Below, piece after piece: positions 54,265-63,221 of a stretch of 64,000 nt of DNA. Within the stretch, counting starts at the first letter, position 1. Every line of letters starts with the position of its first letter. Made by a program: the position numbers and the translations under genes. Below the pieces are notes generated by a model. It saw only the letters and a program-made list of their open reading frames with translations, searched no databases and was not told the DNA's origin. The DNA is taken from NCBI GenBank assembly GCA_023441255.1, contig JAEZPW010000313.1, positions 3,433 through 67,432 on the forward strand. Direction: 5' to 3'. Origin of the DNA: Acidobacteriota bacterium (GTDB taxonomy: Bacteria; Acidobacteriota; Terriglobia; Terriglobales; Acidobacteriaceae).

Positions 54265-55986
54265 ATGCCGGCAGCCCCAGACGTATCCAGGACTGAGCGG
54301 CGAAAGTTTCCGCGCAGTGATGTTATAGGCACACAACTTGTATCCGTTGAGATAAAGCCGCAAAGCTCGAGTGCGCTGTTGCTTGATGTCAGCGAGGGCG
54401 GTTTAGCGCTGCAAAATCTTGCGGCCATGAGGCCGGGAGGAACGCGCGAGTTTTCATTTCGAGTTCCAGGGAACAGCATCGGGATCCGCGGCTCGGCCTT
54501 TGTGGTGTGGAAGCAAGGCGACCGCGCTGGACTGCGATTCACGCACTTGGAAGAAAGCTCCCGCCGCGTGCTGCACGGGTGGATCCAGTCGCTTTCTCAA
54601 TCACCTCTCAATCGCGAGACTTCGCTAGACTCGCACATCGAATACCCGCTGGATTCCCGAGCGGTCAACCACATGCGGCCACCTGAAGGCGGTAAGCCTC
54701 CAGTTACCGTCCAGGAACTTCGAGACGAAGACTTCTATTCCATCACGGCGCGGGCCCGCGTTGTCACCTGCGCGACTGGAGCCGCACTGGCGTGGGAGGA
54801 TGCCGAGGGCATGGTTTGCAGGGCCAGTAGCGGATTGGCCCCAGCCCCGGGTGCCCGTGTCCAGTTGGAACACGGCTTGTCAGGCGAGTGCATCCGGACA
54901 GGTTGCATTGTCCGCTGTGACGACACGGAAACGGATGCCCGAGTCGACAAAGATGTGTGCCGTCAGCTCAACTTGCGCTCTGCAATCATCGTCCCGGTAA
55001 TCCGTGATGGTAAGGTGACTGGGCTCATCGAAGTGTTCTCAAACAAACCGGCTGCGTTCAGAAATGAAGACGTAGAAAGCCTGAAGCTGTTAGCAGAGCA
55101 GTGCTCGACGAAGCGGCCAGCCCCTGACGGCGCGGTCCCCTCTGAACCGGAGGGAACTCCCCTCCGAGGTTTCAGGCCGGCTGCGGAAGCTCGATCGCTG
55201 CGCTCGATGAAGCTCCGAACCGTCCTGCCGTGGATCTTCGGCGCTCTCGTGTTGATTGCAACAGCGACGTTCACCCTTCGTCGCTCTAACACAGCTTCGG
55301 CCGCCTCAAGGCAAGCGAAACAATCGCGAGCCGACCTGGCCGCTTCGCCCGCAACAGCAGCGGACGCGAGCCCGCACAACGCAATCCCGCGCGAAGTCAC
55401 CGAGGCGTTCTTTGGAAAGGGGGACGCGGCTGCGCGCTCTGTGATTCGCAAGCAACGAGCACCAAAGGCTGCGCCGGAGTCGGGTTCTGAACAAGATGCG
55501 GGGGACGCTCAGGAAGTGCTCACGCGCCCTGCGGAGAAAGAGTCAGCACCGCCCCAACAAAATGCCTCAGAAGAAAAGACGACTGACTCTTCGCCGAAGC
55601 CTAGCGACTTGCCCCCGCCGGTGTTGAGCGCGAATACTGCCAGTTCGAGTACTATGGCCGCACTCAATGTACCGCCACCGGCCTTACCCTCCGGCCCTGC
55701 GCCAGCGGCGCCGTCGGAGATAACGCCGGCGCGGCTTGTTCACAGCGTGAAGCCTCAGTACCCTGGCCCGGCCCGTGCCGCGAACGTTGAGGGTACCGTT
55801 TACCTTCATCTTAAGCTCGACGCGAAAGGACACGTCAAGGATGTGGACGTACTTAGCGGCCGTCCCGACCTGGTGCATGCCGCTGTTTCCGCCGTACGTC
55901 AGTGGCGCTACGATCCCTTTAAGCTGAATGGGAAAGCAATTGACGGCGAAACAAACGTTACCGTCAACTTTTCATTGAAACGCTAG
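54265..55986 (+). CDS. PilZ-GAF-TM-TonB fusion protein
   Basis: A 573-residue protein with an unusual layout. Residues ~8-110 are a PilZ domain with both c-di-GMP motifs, RxxxR (R13-K-F-P-R17) and DxSxxG (D41-V-S-E-G-G46). Residues ~145-285 look like a GAF domain (FYSITARARVVTCATG...RSAIIVPVIRDGKVTGLIEVFSN). A membrane helix lies at 319-337 (TVLPWIFGALVLIATATFT). A long Ala/Pro/Gln-rich periplasmic linker leads to a C-terminal TonB domain (~488-573, HSVKPQYPGPARAANVEGTVYLH...GRPDLVHAAVSAVRQWRYDPF). ATG 54265 has GGAGG 9 nt upstream. It should couple cytoplasmic c-di-GMP to TonB-type contact with outer-membrane receptors. Confidence 0.85.
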   Translation: MPAAPDVSRTERRKFPRSDVIGTQLVSVEIKPQSSSALLLDVSEGGLALQNLAAMRPGGTREFSFRVPGNSIGIRGSAFVVWKQGDRAGLRFTHLEESSRRVLHGWIQSLSQSPLNRETSLDSHIEYPLDSRAVNHMRPPEGGKPPVTVQELRDEDFYSITARARVVTCATGAALAWEDAEGMVCRASSGLAPAPGARVQLEHGLSGECIRTGCIVRCDDTETDARVDKDVCRQLNLRSAIIVPVIRDGKVTGLIEVFSNKPAAFRNEDVESLKLLAEQCSTKRPAPDGAVPSEPEGTPLRGFRPAAEARSLRSMKLRTVLPWIFGALVLIATATFTLRRSNTASAASRQAKQSRADLAASPATAADASPHNAIPREVTEAFFGKGDAAARSVIRKQRAPKAAPESGSEQDAGDAQEVLTRPAEKESAPPQQNASEEKTTDSSPKPSDLPPPVLSANTASSSTMAALNVPPPALPSGPAPAAPSEITPARLVHSVKPQYPGPARAANVEGTVYLHLKLDAKGHVKDVDVLSGRPDLVHAAVSAVRQWRYDPFKLNGKAIDGETNVTVNFSLKR

Positions 55987-56206
55987 CTCGCCCTTCTGAT
56001 TCTTCTGTGCTTTCCAAGTAAGCAATGCTCAGGTCAACGGCTGCGAAACGTGGCAAACGACTCTTGCGGCGCGCTCTGCGGTTTGCACGACATTTGCCGC
56101 ACAACCAGGGTCCTGAGCTACACTCTTCGCGCGAAGTCGAATTCAACGGCAACCCGGCCCCGCTGTTCACAATCCCAACCACGGCAACATTTCTTGGGAG
56201 GTTTCT

Positions 56207-57340
56207 GTGAGAACCCGATTCCTGCTTGCGAGTTTTCTTGCATCCTGCCTTGTTGTTCCGACTACTCTGTTTGCCGATTTCCAGTACACGGAACCCACCA
56301 GGATCACGGGCGGATCTATAGTCAGTCTCATGAAGTTCGCCGGAACGTTCAGTAAGCAAGCCCGCCAGGCGAACGAACCGACCACGTCGACCGTGCTGGT
56401 GAAGGGCAATCGGATGGCCCGCGTCAATCCTCATTACACGGAGATCATCGACCTCGACAAAGAGACGATTACGCGAATCGACAACGACCAGAAGACGTAC
56501 ACGGTCGTGACCTTTCAACAGATGAAGCAGCAGATGGAAGAGGCTGCGCGCAAGGCGCGCGAACAGCAGGCGAAGGCCCAAAAGCAACCGGAACCTTCGA
56601 GCACCGAACCACCACCGCAAATGAGCTTCGACGTGAAGGTGCGGAACACGGATGCCAGCAGGCAAGTGGCAGGTCTCAATGCCAAAGAGTCCATTCTCAC
56701 CATGACGCTCAACGCCAAGGATCAGAAGACCGGACAGACCGGCAACATGGCCATCACGAACGACATGTACATGGTCCCTGAGGTCCCGGGTTACGACCAG
56801 GTGCGCGAGTTCGAGCGCAAGCTGGCGCTGAAAATGGGCAGCATCATGAGTCCGATCTTCACGCCGCAGTTGGCTGCCATGCAGCCTGGCTCTTCGCAGG
56901 GAATGGCTGAAATGGTCAAGGAGATGTCGAAGCTCAAGGGCGTCCCGGTGCTGCAGATCATGCGCATGGGCTCCACCGCCAACGGACAGCCCCTGCCCGC
57001 CGCTTCGGAAGCACCATTGCCCGAATCGAATTCCGTGCAGATGCCCAGTGCTGGCGAAGTGGCAAAAGAGGGAGCAAAGGAAGGGGCTACCGCCGCCATT
57101 GCCAACAAGATCGGTCTTGGCGGCTTCGGCGGCTTCGGGCACAAAAAGAAGAAAGAAGAACAACAGCAGCAGGAGCAGGCGAAGGCGCAGCAGCAGTCAG
57201 GTCAACAACAGCAACAGACCGCCGCCGTACTGATTCAGTCGGAAATTGAGACGACCAGCTTCTCGTCAGCGCCGGTTGACTCTTCGCGCTTTGATGTCCC
57301 GGCAGGCTATAACCAGGTCCAGCCACGCTCAGCTGAGTAG
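56207..57340 (+). CDS. Secreted DUF4412-like protein
   Basis: A 377-residue exported protein of uncertain family, DUF4412-like in layout. The signal peptide (RFLLASFLASCLVVPTTLFA) is followed by a beta-rich N-terminal part: TSTVLVKGNRMARVNPHYTEIIDLDKETITRIDNDQKTYTVVTF. A Gln/Lys/Ala-rich coiled stretch follows, then a metal-poor second beta part (SFDVKVRNTDASRQVAGLNAKESILTMTL). A Gly-rich and Gln-rich tail (GGFGGFGHKKKKEE, QQSGQQQQQ) closes it. GTG 56207 has GGAGG with a 5-nt spacer. It sits between the TonB fusion and the peptidase operon, same strand, but with 221-bp gaps. Function unknown. Confidence 0.72.
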   Translation: MRTRFLLASFLASCLVVPTTLFADFQYTEPTRITGGSIVSLMKFAGTFSKQARQANEPTTSTVLVKGNRMARVNPHYTEIIDLDKETITRIDNDQKTYTVVTFQQMKQQMEEAARKAREQQAKAQKQPEPSSTEPPPQMSFDVKVRNTDASRQVAGLNAKESILTMTLNAKDQKTGQTGNMAITNDMYMVPEVPGYDQVREFERKLALKMGSIMSPIFTPQLAAMQPGSSQGMAEMVKEMSKLKGVPVLQIMRMGSTANGQPLPAASEAPLPESNSVQMPSAGEVAKEGAKEGATAAIANKIGLGGFGGFGHKKKKEEQQQQEQAKAQQQSGQQQQQTAAVLIQSEIETTSFSSAPVDSSRFDVPAGYNQVQPRSAE

Positions 57341-57552
57341 CAAGTCGCGCGGTACCGACCGGCGAGTAGCGAACGAACCGAACCAACGGGTTCATCCTGA
57401 CCCGAGCGAAGCGTCTTCGCATTTGTGTGTGCCGCCAATTGCATAAGGTCTTCGCTTCGGTGCACTGGCTCATAGGGCCAATTTCACTCGCGATCATGTC
57501 GCCAAACACCCGGGCAGCATCTCAGATCGTGCAGCTCTCGTTCGAGGTGACG

Positions 57553-59724
57553 ATGCGCTTTATTGCCGCCATCATCCTTGCCGCTATAGCGGCCCATGGT
57601 CAGATCACCGGATTTTCTCCGCAGACGATTTCAAAACAGCAACAGACCGAGTTAAAGCTGACGAGTTCGATTTCACCTGCGAACATCAAGACCTTTCACC
57701 GTGTCTTTACGTCAGAGCCTCATCCGGCTGGCTCCGAGCGCAATAACGAACTTGCACGTTACATCGCCGACGAATGGAGAAAGCAGGGCCTGGAAGATGT
57801 GATCATTCGTGAGTACGACGTGCTCAACACGGCGCCACGTTCGATTTCCCTTGAGATGCTTGCGCCAGTTCGATACAAACCCAGCCTGCGCGAAGATCCG
57901 TACGACGTCGACCCCGATACCAAGAAGCCAGGCATCAGCGGCGCCTGGCTGGGGCTGTCGCAGTCGGGCGAAGTGACGGCGCCCGTCGTGTACGTCAACG
58001 GCGGCAATCCGGAAGACTACAAAGTCCTGGAGAAGCACGGCATAGACGTAAAAGGGAAGATCGTGCTCGTGCGTTACTCGAATCCGTACAGTTATCGTGG
58101 ATTCAAGGCGCTCACGGCTCAACAGCACGGCGCCGCCGCCATACTTATTTATTCCGACCCACAGGAAGACGGCTTTAAGAAGGGCAAGGTTTTTCTGCAC
58201 GGTCCTTGGGGGCCTGCATCGCACATTCAGCGCGGTTCAATCACGTATGACTTTATTGTTCCCGGCGACCCGCTTACGCCAGGGTGGGCCTCGGTGCCGG
58301 GGGCGAAGCAGATTCCAATTGCTGAGGCCAAGTCCTTGCCGCACATCATGGGAGTCCCGCTTTCGTGGCGCGACGCCAAGCCGCTTCTGCAACACATGGA
58401 CGGACCGGTGGCGCCCAAGTCGTGGCAAGGTGGACTTCCCATTACTTACAAACTCGGCGGCTCGCGTGTCAGCGTCCACCTCAAGGTTGAGATGGACAAC
58501 AGCGTGAAACCGAACTACGTGGTCGAAGGTCGCATCCGTGGCTCGGACTCTCCCGACGAATGGGTAGTGCTCGGCAACCATCGCGACGCATGGGTATTCG
58601 GGGGTGTGGATCCCTCCAGCGGCACCGCCTCCATGATGGACCTCACACGTGTGTTGGGACAAATGGCAAAACAGGGCACTCGCCCGCGTCGCAGCCTGGT
58701 GTTCTGCTCATGGGACGGCGAAGAAATCGGCCTGACCGGCTCGACCGAGTGGGGAGAGCAATTCGCCAGTGAGTTGAAGCAGAAAGGTGTGGCCTATCTG
58801 AACGTAGATTCTTCTGCTTCGGGTCCCGATCTCGACGCCAGCGCAGTCGCGTCATTAGCGCCGATGCTGATTGAAACGTTGAAAGTGCTTCGTGATCCTT
58901 CAGGCTCCTCCCTCTACGACGCAGCCCGGGCCAGCAAGATACGTGCCCAGAAAGAAGGTGCGAAGGGAGGCTGGTCGCCCGCGAGCCGCGAGTTGTCCAA
59001 CGGCATTGCTGATGCTGATCTCGTCGATACAAAAATCGGCAGTGGTTCCGATCACACTGTTTTTCTGAACCATGACGGGCTGCCGGTCATGGGCCTGACG
59101 TTCGATGGTTCCTACGGGGTCTACCATTCGATGTATGACGATTATTACTGGGTAAATCACTTCGGCGATCCCGGCTACCGCTACCACGCGTTGCTGTCGC
59201 AGCTTTGGGGCTCGGTGGCACTTCGTCTGGCAAACGCCGAGCTGTTGCCGCTTGATATTGCCAACTACGCCACGCACCTCCATGGCTTCGTCGCCAACGT
59301 CGAAAAACTTCCGAATGCGAAGCCAATCCAGTCAGATCTGCACGCGCTCGACGAGAGTATTGAGCGACTGCGCCGCTCTGGGGTCCAATTCGACAGTGCT
59401 GCGCGCACTGCACTTGCTTCCGGCGATCTCGACCCCGCTGTGGCCACTCGAGTGAATCACGGACTCATGCAATTCGAGCAGAACTGGCTCAATCCCGACG
59501 GCATACCCGGACGACCTTGGTTCAAGCACATGCTCTACGCCTCGCGGTTCACCTATGCGCATCTGGAGCTACCCGCAATCACAGAAGCGGTGGAAGCCGC
59601 CAACCCCGAGGTAGCGAGGGACCAGGTTACGCTTCTGCGTTACGCGGTCGAGAAGAACATTGATCTTGTTGATCGGCTTGCTGAAATGCTGAAGAGCAAC
59701 CGCGACTCCGCTGCAACCCAGTAA
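57553..59724 (+). CDS. M28 peptidase, glutamate carboxypeptidase II-like
   Basis: A 723-residue exported aminopeptidase/carboxypeptidase of the M28B type (PSMA/transferrin-receptor-like). Signal peptide RFIAAIILAAIAAHGQ. A PA-type insertion (YSDPQEDGFKKGKVFLHGPWGPASH) lies in the apical region. The two-zinc peptidase core follows: LGNHRDAWVFGGVDPSSG (His, Asp), SWDGEEIGLTGSTEWGE (Glu pair) and SDHTVFLNHDGLPVMGLTF...VYHSMYDDY (His). A C-terminal helical dimerisation domain follows. ATG 57553 has GAGG 5 nt upstream; the frame opens at 57427. It is followed 11 bp later by a P1 peptidase, clearly one operon for peptide or N-acyl-amino-acid turnover. Confidence 0.92.
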   Translation: MRFIAAIILAAIAAHGQITGFSPQTISKQQQTELKLTSSISPANIKTFHRVFTSEPHPAGSERNNELARYIADEWRKQGLEDVIIREYDVLNTAPRSISLEMLAPVRYKPSLREDPYDVDPDTKKPGISGAWLGLSQSGEVTAPVVYVNGGNPEDYKVLEKHGIDVKGKIVLVRYSNPYSYRGFKALTAQQHGAAAILIYSDPQEDGFKKGKVFLHGPWGPASHIQRGSITYDFIVPGDPLTPGWASVPGAKQIPIAEAKSLPHIMGVPLSWRDAKPLLQHMDGPVAPKSWQGGLPITYKLGGSRVSVHLKVEMDNSVKPNYVVEGRIRGSDSPDEWVVLGNHRDAWVFGGVDPSSGTASMMDLTRVLGQMAKQGTRPRRSLVFCSWDGEEIGLTGSTEWGEQFASELKQKGVAYLNVDSSASGPDLDASAVASLAPMLIETLKVLRDPSGSSLYDAARASKIRAQKEGAKGGWSPASRELSNGIADADLVDTKIGSGSDHTVFLNHDGLPVMGLTFDGSYGVYHSMYDDYYWVNHFGDPGYRYHALLSQLWGSVALRLANAELLPLDIANYATHLHGFVANVEKLPNAKPIQSDLHALDESIERLRRSGVQFDSAARTALASGDLDPAVATRVNHGLMQFEQNWLNPDGIPGRPWFKHMLYASRFTYAHLELPAITEAVEAANPEVARDQVTLLRYAVEKNIDLVDRLAEMLKSNRDSAATQ

Positions 59725-59735
59725 GGGGAATCATC

Positions 59736-60929
59736 ATGAAGTTGCCTCCAAGCGCCGTGACTGCCGTTCTGTGCCTTGCGGTGTTCGCTTCAGCGCAGTC
59801 CAAGCCGCGAGCCCGTGATCTTGGTGTGCCGTTCGACGGCACGCCCGGTCCGCTCAACGCGATCACTGACGTGAAAGGCGTCGAGGTGGGGCACGCGACG
59901 ATCGTCGAAGGTGCGGCTGGCCCTCTCAAGGTCGGCGTAGGTCCGGTGCGAACGGGCGTGACTGCCGTTCTGCCGCGCGGGAAAAGCATTACTGATCCGG
60001 TGTTCGCGGGATGGTTTTCACTCAACGGCAACGGGGAAATGACCGGCACTACATGGGTGGAAGAATCAGGGTTTCTAGAATCGCCCATCATGATCACCAA
60101 CACGCACAGTGTTGGCATCGTTCGCGACGCCGTGATTCAGTGGCGTGTAAGGAAGGGCGGCCCGGACGCGAGCGGCTACTGGTGGTCTTTGCCCGTTGTG
60201 GCCGAAACGTGGGATGGCTGGCTCAATGACATCAACGGTTTTCACGTCAAACCTGAGCATGTGTTTGCCGCGATCAATGACGCAAAAGCCGGTCCTGTTG
60301 CCGAGGGCAACGTCGGCGGCGGCACAGGTATGGTCTGTAATGAATTCAAAGGCGGCATCGGTACCTCGTCGCGCAAAATTTCGGAGAAGATGGGCGGGTA
60401 TACGGTCGGGGTCCTGGTGCAATGCAACTACGGACGCCGCCCCCAGTTACGGATCGCGGGAGTGCCTGTTGGGCTGGAAATCCCCGACCATCCCGCCTAC
60501 GCCGAAGACGAAAATGCCGCGAACCGTCTGCCCGAAGGTATTCGCGACATGGGGTCGATTATCGTCGTTGTCGCGACCGATGCACCTCTTCTTCCGCATC
60601 AACTCAAGCGAATTGCCAAAAGAGCATCGCTTGGGCTCGGTCGGCTGGGCAGTGTCAGCGGTAACGGATCCGGTGACATTTTCATCGCCTTTTCCAACGC
60701 TAATCCCAACGCGTTCAACTCCATGCCCCTGGCGAATGGCATCAACATGGTGAACAACGAACGCATCGATCCCTTGTTCGAAGCCACTGTGCAGGCCACC
60801 GAGGAGGCGGTCGTCAACGCCATGATTGCAGCAGAAACGATGAGCGGGATTAACGGCCACACAGTGATTGCTCTGCCCCATGATCGGCTGCGACAGGTAC
60901 TGAAGAAATACAACCGCCTATCGAACTAA
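59736..60929 (+). CDS. P1 family (DmpA-type) aminopeptidase
   Basis: A 397-residue exported peptidase of the DmpA/BapA (P1, formerly S58) type. These self-cleave into alpha and beta subunits and release N-terminal L- or D-residues. The signal peptide (LPPSAVTAVLCLAVFASAQS) precedes FDGTPGPLNAITDVKGVEVGH. GNVGGGTGMVCNEFKGGIGTSS follows. The probable autocleavage site lies between Gly273 and Ser274 in DMGSIIVVVATDAPLLP, so Ser274 would be the nucleophile, and GNGSGDIFIAFS contributes the oxyanion site. SD AAGGGGAA. 11 bp after the M28 gene, so the two are co-translated peptidases. Confidence 0.9.
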   Translation: MKLPPSAVTAVLCLAVFASAQSKPRARDLGVPFDGTPGPLNAITDVKGVEVGHATIVEGAAGPLKVGVGPVRTGVTAVLPRGKSITDPVFAGWFSLNGNGEMTGTTWVEESGFLESPIMITNTHSVGIVRDAVIQWRVRKGGPDASGYWWSLPVVAETWDGWLNDINGFHVKPEHVFAAINDAKAGPVAEGNVGGGTGMVCNEFKGGIGTSSRKISEKMGGYTVGVLVQCNYGRRPQLRIAGVPVGLEIPDHPAYAEDENAANRLPEGIRDMGSIIVVVATDAPLLPHQLKRIAKRASLGLGRLGSVSGNGSGDIFIAFSNANPNAFNSMPLANGINMVNNERIDPLFEATVQATEEAVVNAMIAAETMSGINGHTVIALPHDRLRQVLKKYNRLSN

Positions 60930-60988
60930 GTCATGCATTCTCGGCCGCGCGGCAGCGCCGGCGTTCAGAACAATCCTAAGGTGCGGGC

Positions 60989-61021
60989 TTTTAACATTCC
61001 TGTAACACTCGTTTCATAGAC
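60989..61021 (+). promoter_or_regulatory. Candidate Pho box upstream of phosphate transporter
   Basis: Three consecutive 11-bp direct repeats: TTTTAACATTC, CTGTAACACTC and GTTTCATAGAC. An 11-bp period with TNTAAC cores is the PhoB-box layout. It lies 19 bp before the small gene at 61041 and 203 bp before the Pit start. This leaves little room for a -10 before the small gene's ribosome site. Confidence 0.5.
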
Positions 61022-61040
61022 TCTCGATCGGGAGTCCAAT

Positions 61041-61280
61041 ATGCGGCAATTCCTCCCCCTGGCAATCATGGGAGTCGTTGCCTACCTGTTCGTGGTCATG
61101 CCGTGGCACCGCAACGACCCAAGGCACGAATTCATTTTTGAAATTCGTAAGCGACTAGCGGAGGGCGCTCCGAGTTCGGTGCGTTCGGAGCTGGAAATAC
61201 CTGCGTCAGAGGAGAATCACTCGAGTGGATATCGCGTTGCTGCTGGTCATCATCACGGTGTTGGCGGCTCTCACATTTGA
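61041..61280 (+). CDS. Small membrane protein upstream of Pit
   Basis: A 79-residue protein with one N-terminal helix (FLPLAIMGVVAYLFVVMPW), then charged residues and a His/Gly-rich end (HHHGVGGSHI). GGAG lies 6-7 nt before ATG 61041. It overlaps the start of the Pit gene by 56 bp in another frame. The last ~20 residues are therefore dual-coded and may not be under normal selection; the real product may be the first ~60 residues. Position between the Pho-box-like repeat and Pit suggests a leader or accessory peptide. Confidence 0.45.
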   Translation: MRQFLPLAIMGVVAYLFVVMPWHRNDPRHEFIFEIRKRLAEGAPSSVRSELEIPASEENHSSGYRVAAGHHHGVGGSHI

Positions 61281-62274
61281 TTTTCTGAACGGCTTCCATG
61301 ATGCCGCAAACAGCATCGCCACAGTCGTTTCGACCCGCGTCCTTTCTCCCAAAGTTGCCGTAGCATGGGCCGCATTCTTCAATTTCGCTGCTGCTTTTCT
61401 GTTAGGTACTGCTGTTGCGAAAACGATCGGGAAGGGCATGATCCGGTTGGACATCGTTACCCAGTATGTCGTAATGGCTGGACTGGCCGGCGCGATTGTG
61501 TGGGACCTATTGACATGGTGGTGGGGCCTGCCGACCTCATCATCGCATGCCCTGATCGGCGGCTATGCCGGCGCTGCTATGGCACGCGCGGCTTTTCTTT
61601 ACGGCCCGTCAAATGCTTACGGCGTCATCATCGCCAGTGGCTGGACCAAAACTCTTGTTTTCATCGTTGTGGCGCCGGTACTCGGCCTCGCACTCGGCTG
61701 GAGCCTAATGGTTGCAATGTATTGGATACTCCAGCACAAAACGCCGCAGCGTGTCGACAAATGGTTTCGAAAGCTGCAACTGCTTTCTGCTGCCGCATAC
61801 AGCCTTGGGCACGGCGGAAACGATGCCCAGAAAACGATGGGCATCATAGCCGGCGCACTTTTCACTGCCGGTATTATCAGCAAGGAAGACTTCGCCGCGA
61901 ACTGGGGCAAGTTCCACTGGCCTATCATCCTCTCTGCACACGCCGCCATCGCCTTGGGTACATACTTTGGCGGCTGGCGTATTGTTCACACCATGGGGTC
62001 GAAGATCACCAAGCTCAAACCGGTGGGAGGCTTCTGTGCTGAAACAGCAGGAGCTGCAACCCTGTTCGGCACCGCATTGGCCGGGATCCCCGTGAGCACT
62101 ACACATACCATTACTGGCGCCATAGTGGGCGTGGGGTCCACCACTCGTCTATCTGCAGTCCGCTGGGGCGTCGCCCGACGTATTGTCTGGGCCTGGGTTT
62201 TGACCATTCCTGCGTCAGCAGCGGTTTCGGCGTGCACCTTTGCGGTGATCAGGATGTTTCACAGCGCGGCCTGA
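61225..62274 (+). CDS. pit: Inorganic phosphate transporter, PiT family
   Basis: A 349-residue inner-membrane transporter, proton- or sodium-coupled by family, with about 10 helices. The two signature repeats are FLNGFHDAANSIATVVSTRVLSP near the N-terminus and LGHGGNDAQKTMGIIAGAL in the second half; both carry the conserved GxxDxxx/ND. GTSSSHALIGGYAG and STTHTITGAIVGVG are the paired substrate loops. GTG 61225 has GAGGAG about 9 nt upstream. It is the short form without the long cytosolic loop. A Pho-box-like repeat lies 0.2 kb upstream. A bidirectional terminator follows. Confidence 0.94.
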   Translation: MDIALLLVIITVLAALTFDFLNGFHDAANSIATVVSTRVLSPKVAVAWAAFFNFAAAFLLGTAVAKTIGKGMIRLDIVTQYVVMAGLAGAIVWDLLTWWWGLPTSSSHALIGGYAGAAMARAAFLYGPSNAYGVIIASGWTKTLVFIVVAPVLGLALGWSLMVAMYWILQHKTPQRVDKWFRKLQLLSAAAYSLGHGGNDAQKTMGIIAGALFTAGIISKEDFAANWGKFHWPIILSAHAAIALGTYFGGWRIVHTMGSKITKLKPVGGFCAETAGAATLFGTALAGIPVSTTHTITGAIVGVGSTTRLSAVRWGVARRIVWAWVLTIPASAAVSACTFAVIRMFHSAA

Positions 62275-62300
62275 TTTACCTGCACCCATCCAAAGAAAAA

Positions 62301-62324
62301 GGCGAGCCCGAGAGGCTCGCCTTT
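62301..62324. terminator. Bidirectional intrinsic terminator
   Basis: Perfect 8-bp stem GGCGAGCC / GGCTCGCC with a CGAGA loop. TTT follows on the plus strand and TTTTTCTTT on the minus strand. It separates the convergent Pit and SYLF genes. Confidence 0.9.
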
Positions 62325-62345
62325 GTTGTCGGCCAAAGCAAAGCT

Positions 62346-63071
62346 CTACCGAGTCGACGCACTCTCCTTTGCACTCGCGACGGCGTTCAGGAACGTCCTC
62401 GCAACTGCAGGTGCCTTCACGTTGCCCTCGAAAATGTCCTTGAACGAGACATCGCGGCCATAAAGTTGTTTTGTTGCGCTGTCGTCTTGCTGGATTTCGG
62501 CGCCATTGATACTTGCCCCGACGAACGCGCCCTTGCTCTCGGAATACGTCAGCACTCCAGCCTTCCAGCCTGCGTTAGCGGAAGCTTCCCGTCCCACCGG
62601 TCCGGCCGCAGCTGACACCTCACCCCCTACCTTGAAGTGACCGGATATGAGGCTTTTCATTCCCTCTGCGTTCATAACCATCATCACCAGGGAGCGGCTC
62701 TCGCCACCAATCTGCGGGCCCCAACTGACACCGCTCATGCTGAACGGCGCTGGAGCACTCCAGCCACTCGCTGTCCGGCATGTTGCAAACCCGGAGCCGT
62801 GCTGTCCTCCAACGATGAAAGCGCCCTTGATTTCGTGCGGCACGACCGCCACACACTTCGCGTTATCGAGTACCGCACGGGGAATTCCCTTGTCCGGTGT
62901 CTTCGGGCTAGTCAGATCCGTCAGGATGTCTGCGGCTTTATCCAGGCGTGCTTTGACGTCAGATTGTTCATCTTTTGGATTCTGCGGCTGCGCGTGGTTA
63001 TCGCTGCTGTTCTGTGCCCACCCGATGCTGACCAGTGTGGCCATTACAATCACAACCAAGAACTTGCGCAC
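62346..63071 (-). CDS. SYLF-domain lipid-binding protein
   Basis: A 241-residue exported SYLF (Ysc84/DUF500) protein. The signal peptide (KFLVVIVMATLVSIGWAQ) precedes a helical segment. The SYLF core reads AKCVAVVPHEIKGAFIVGGQHGSG, MSGVSWGPQIGGESRSLVMMVMN, HFKVGGEVSAAAGPVGREASA and LTYSESKGAFVGASINGAEI. Family members bind phosphoinositides or acidic lipids; bacterial roles are poorly known. GTG 63071 has GGAGG 5 nt upstream. It lies downstream of the deiodinase-like gene on the same strand with a 150-bp gap, probably separate transcripts. Confidence 0.9.
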   Translation of the reverse strand: MRKFLVVIVMATLVSIGWAQNSSDNHAQPQNPKDEQSDVKARLDKAADILTDLTSPKTPDKGIPRAVLDNAKCVAVVPHEIKGAFIVGGQHGSGFATCRTASGWSAPAPFSMSGVSWGPQIGGESRSLVMMVMNAEGMKSLISGHFKVGGEVSAAAGPVGREASANAGWKAGVLTYSESKGAFVGASINGAEIQQDDSATKQLYGRDVSFKDIFEGNVKAPAVARTFLNAVASAKESASTR

Positions 63072-63221
63072 AACTACCTCCGGTTCCGTGTTGCGGCTTG
63101 AATTTGACTGTAGGCGCTCTTAGTCCGACGGCGTATCGGCATTGCAAGGTTGCCGCGAAACGAAAGCGAGCGTCGCAGGAGGCGAGAAAAGGGTAAAAAT
63201 TGTGTAAGTCGGTGCCGCGGA

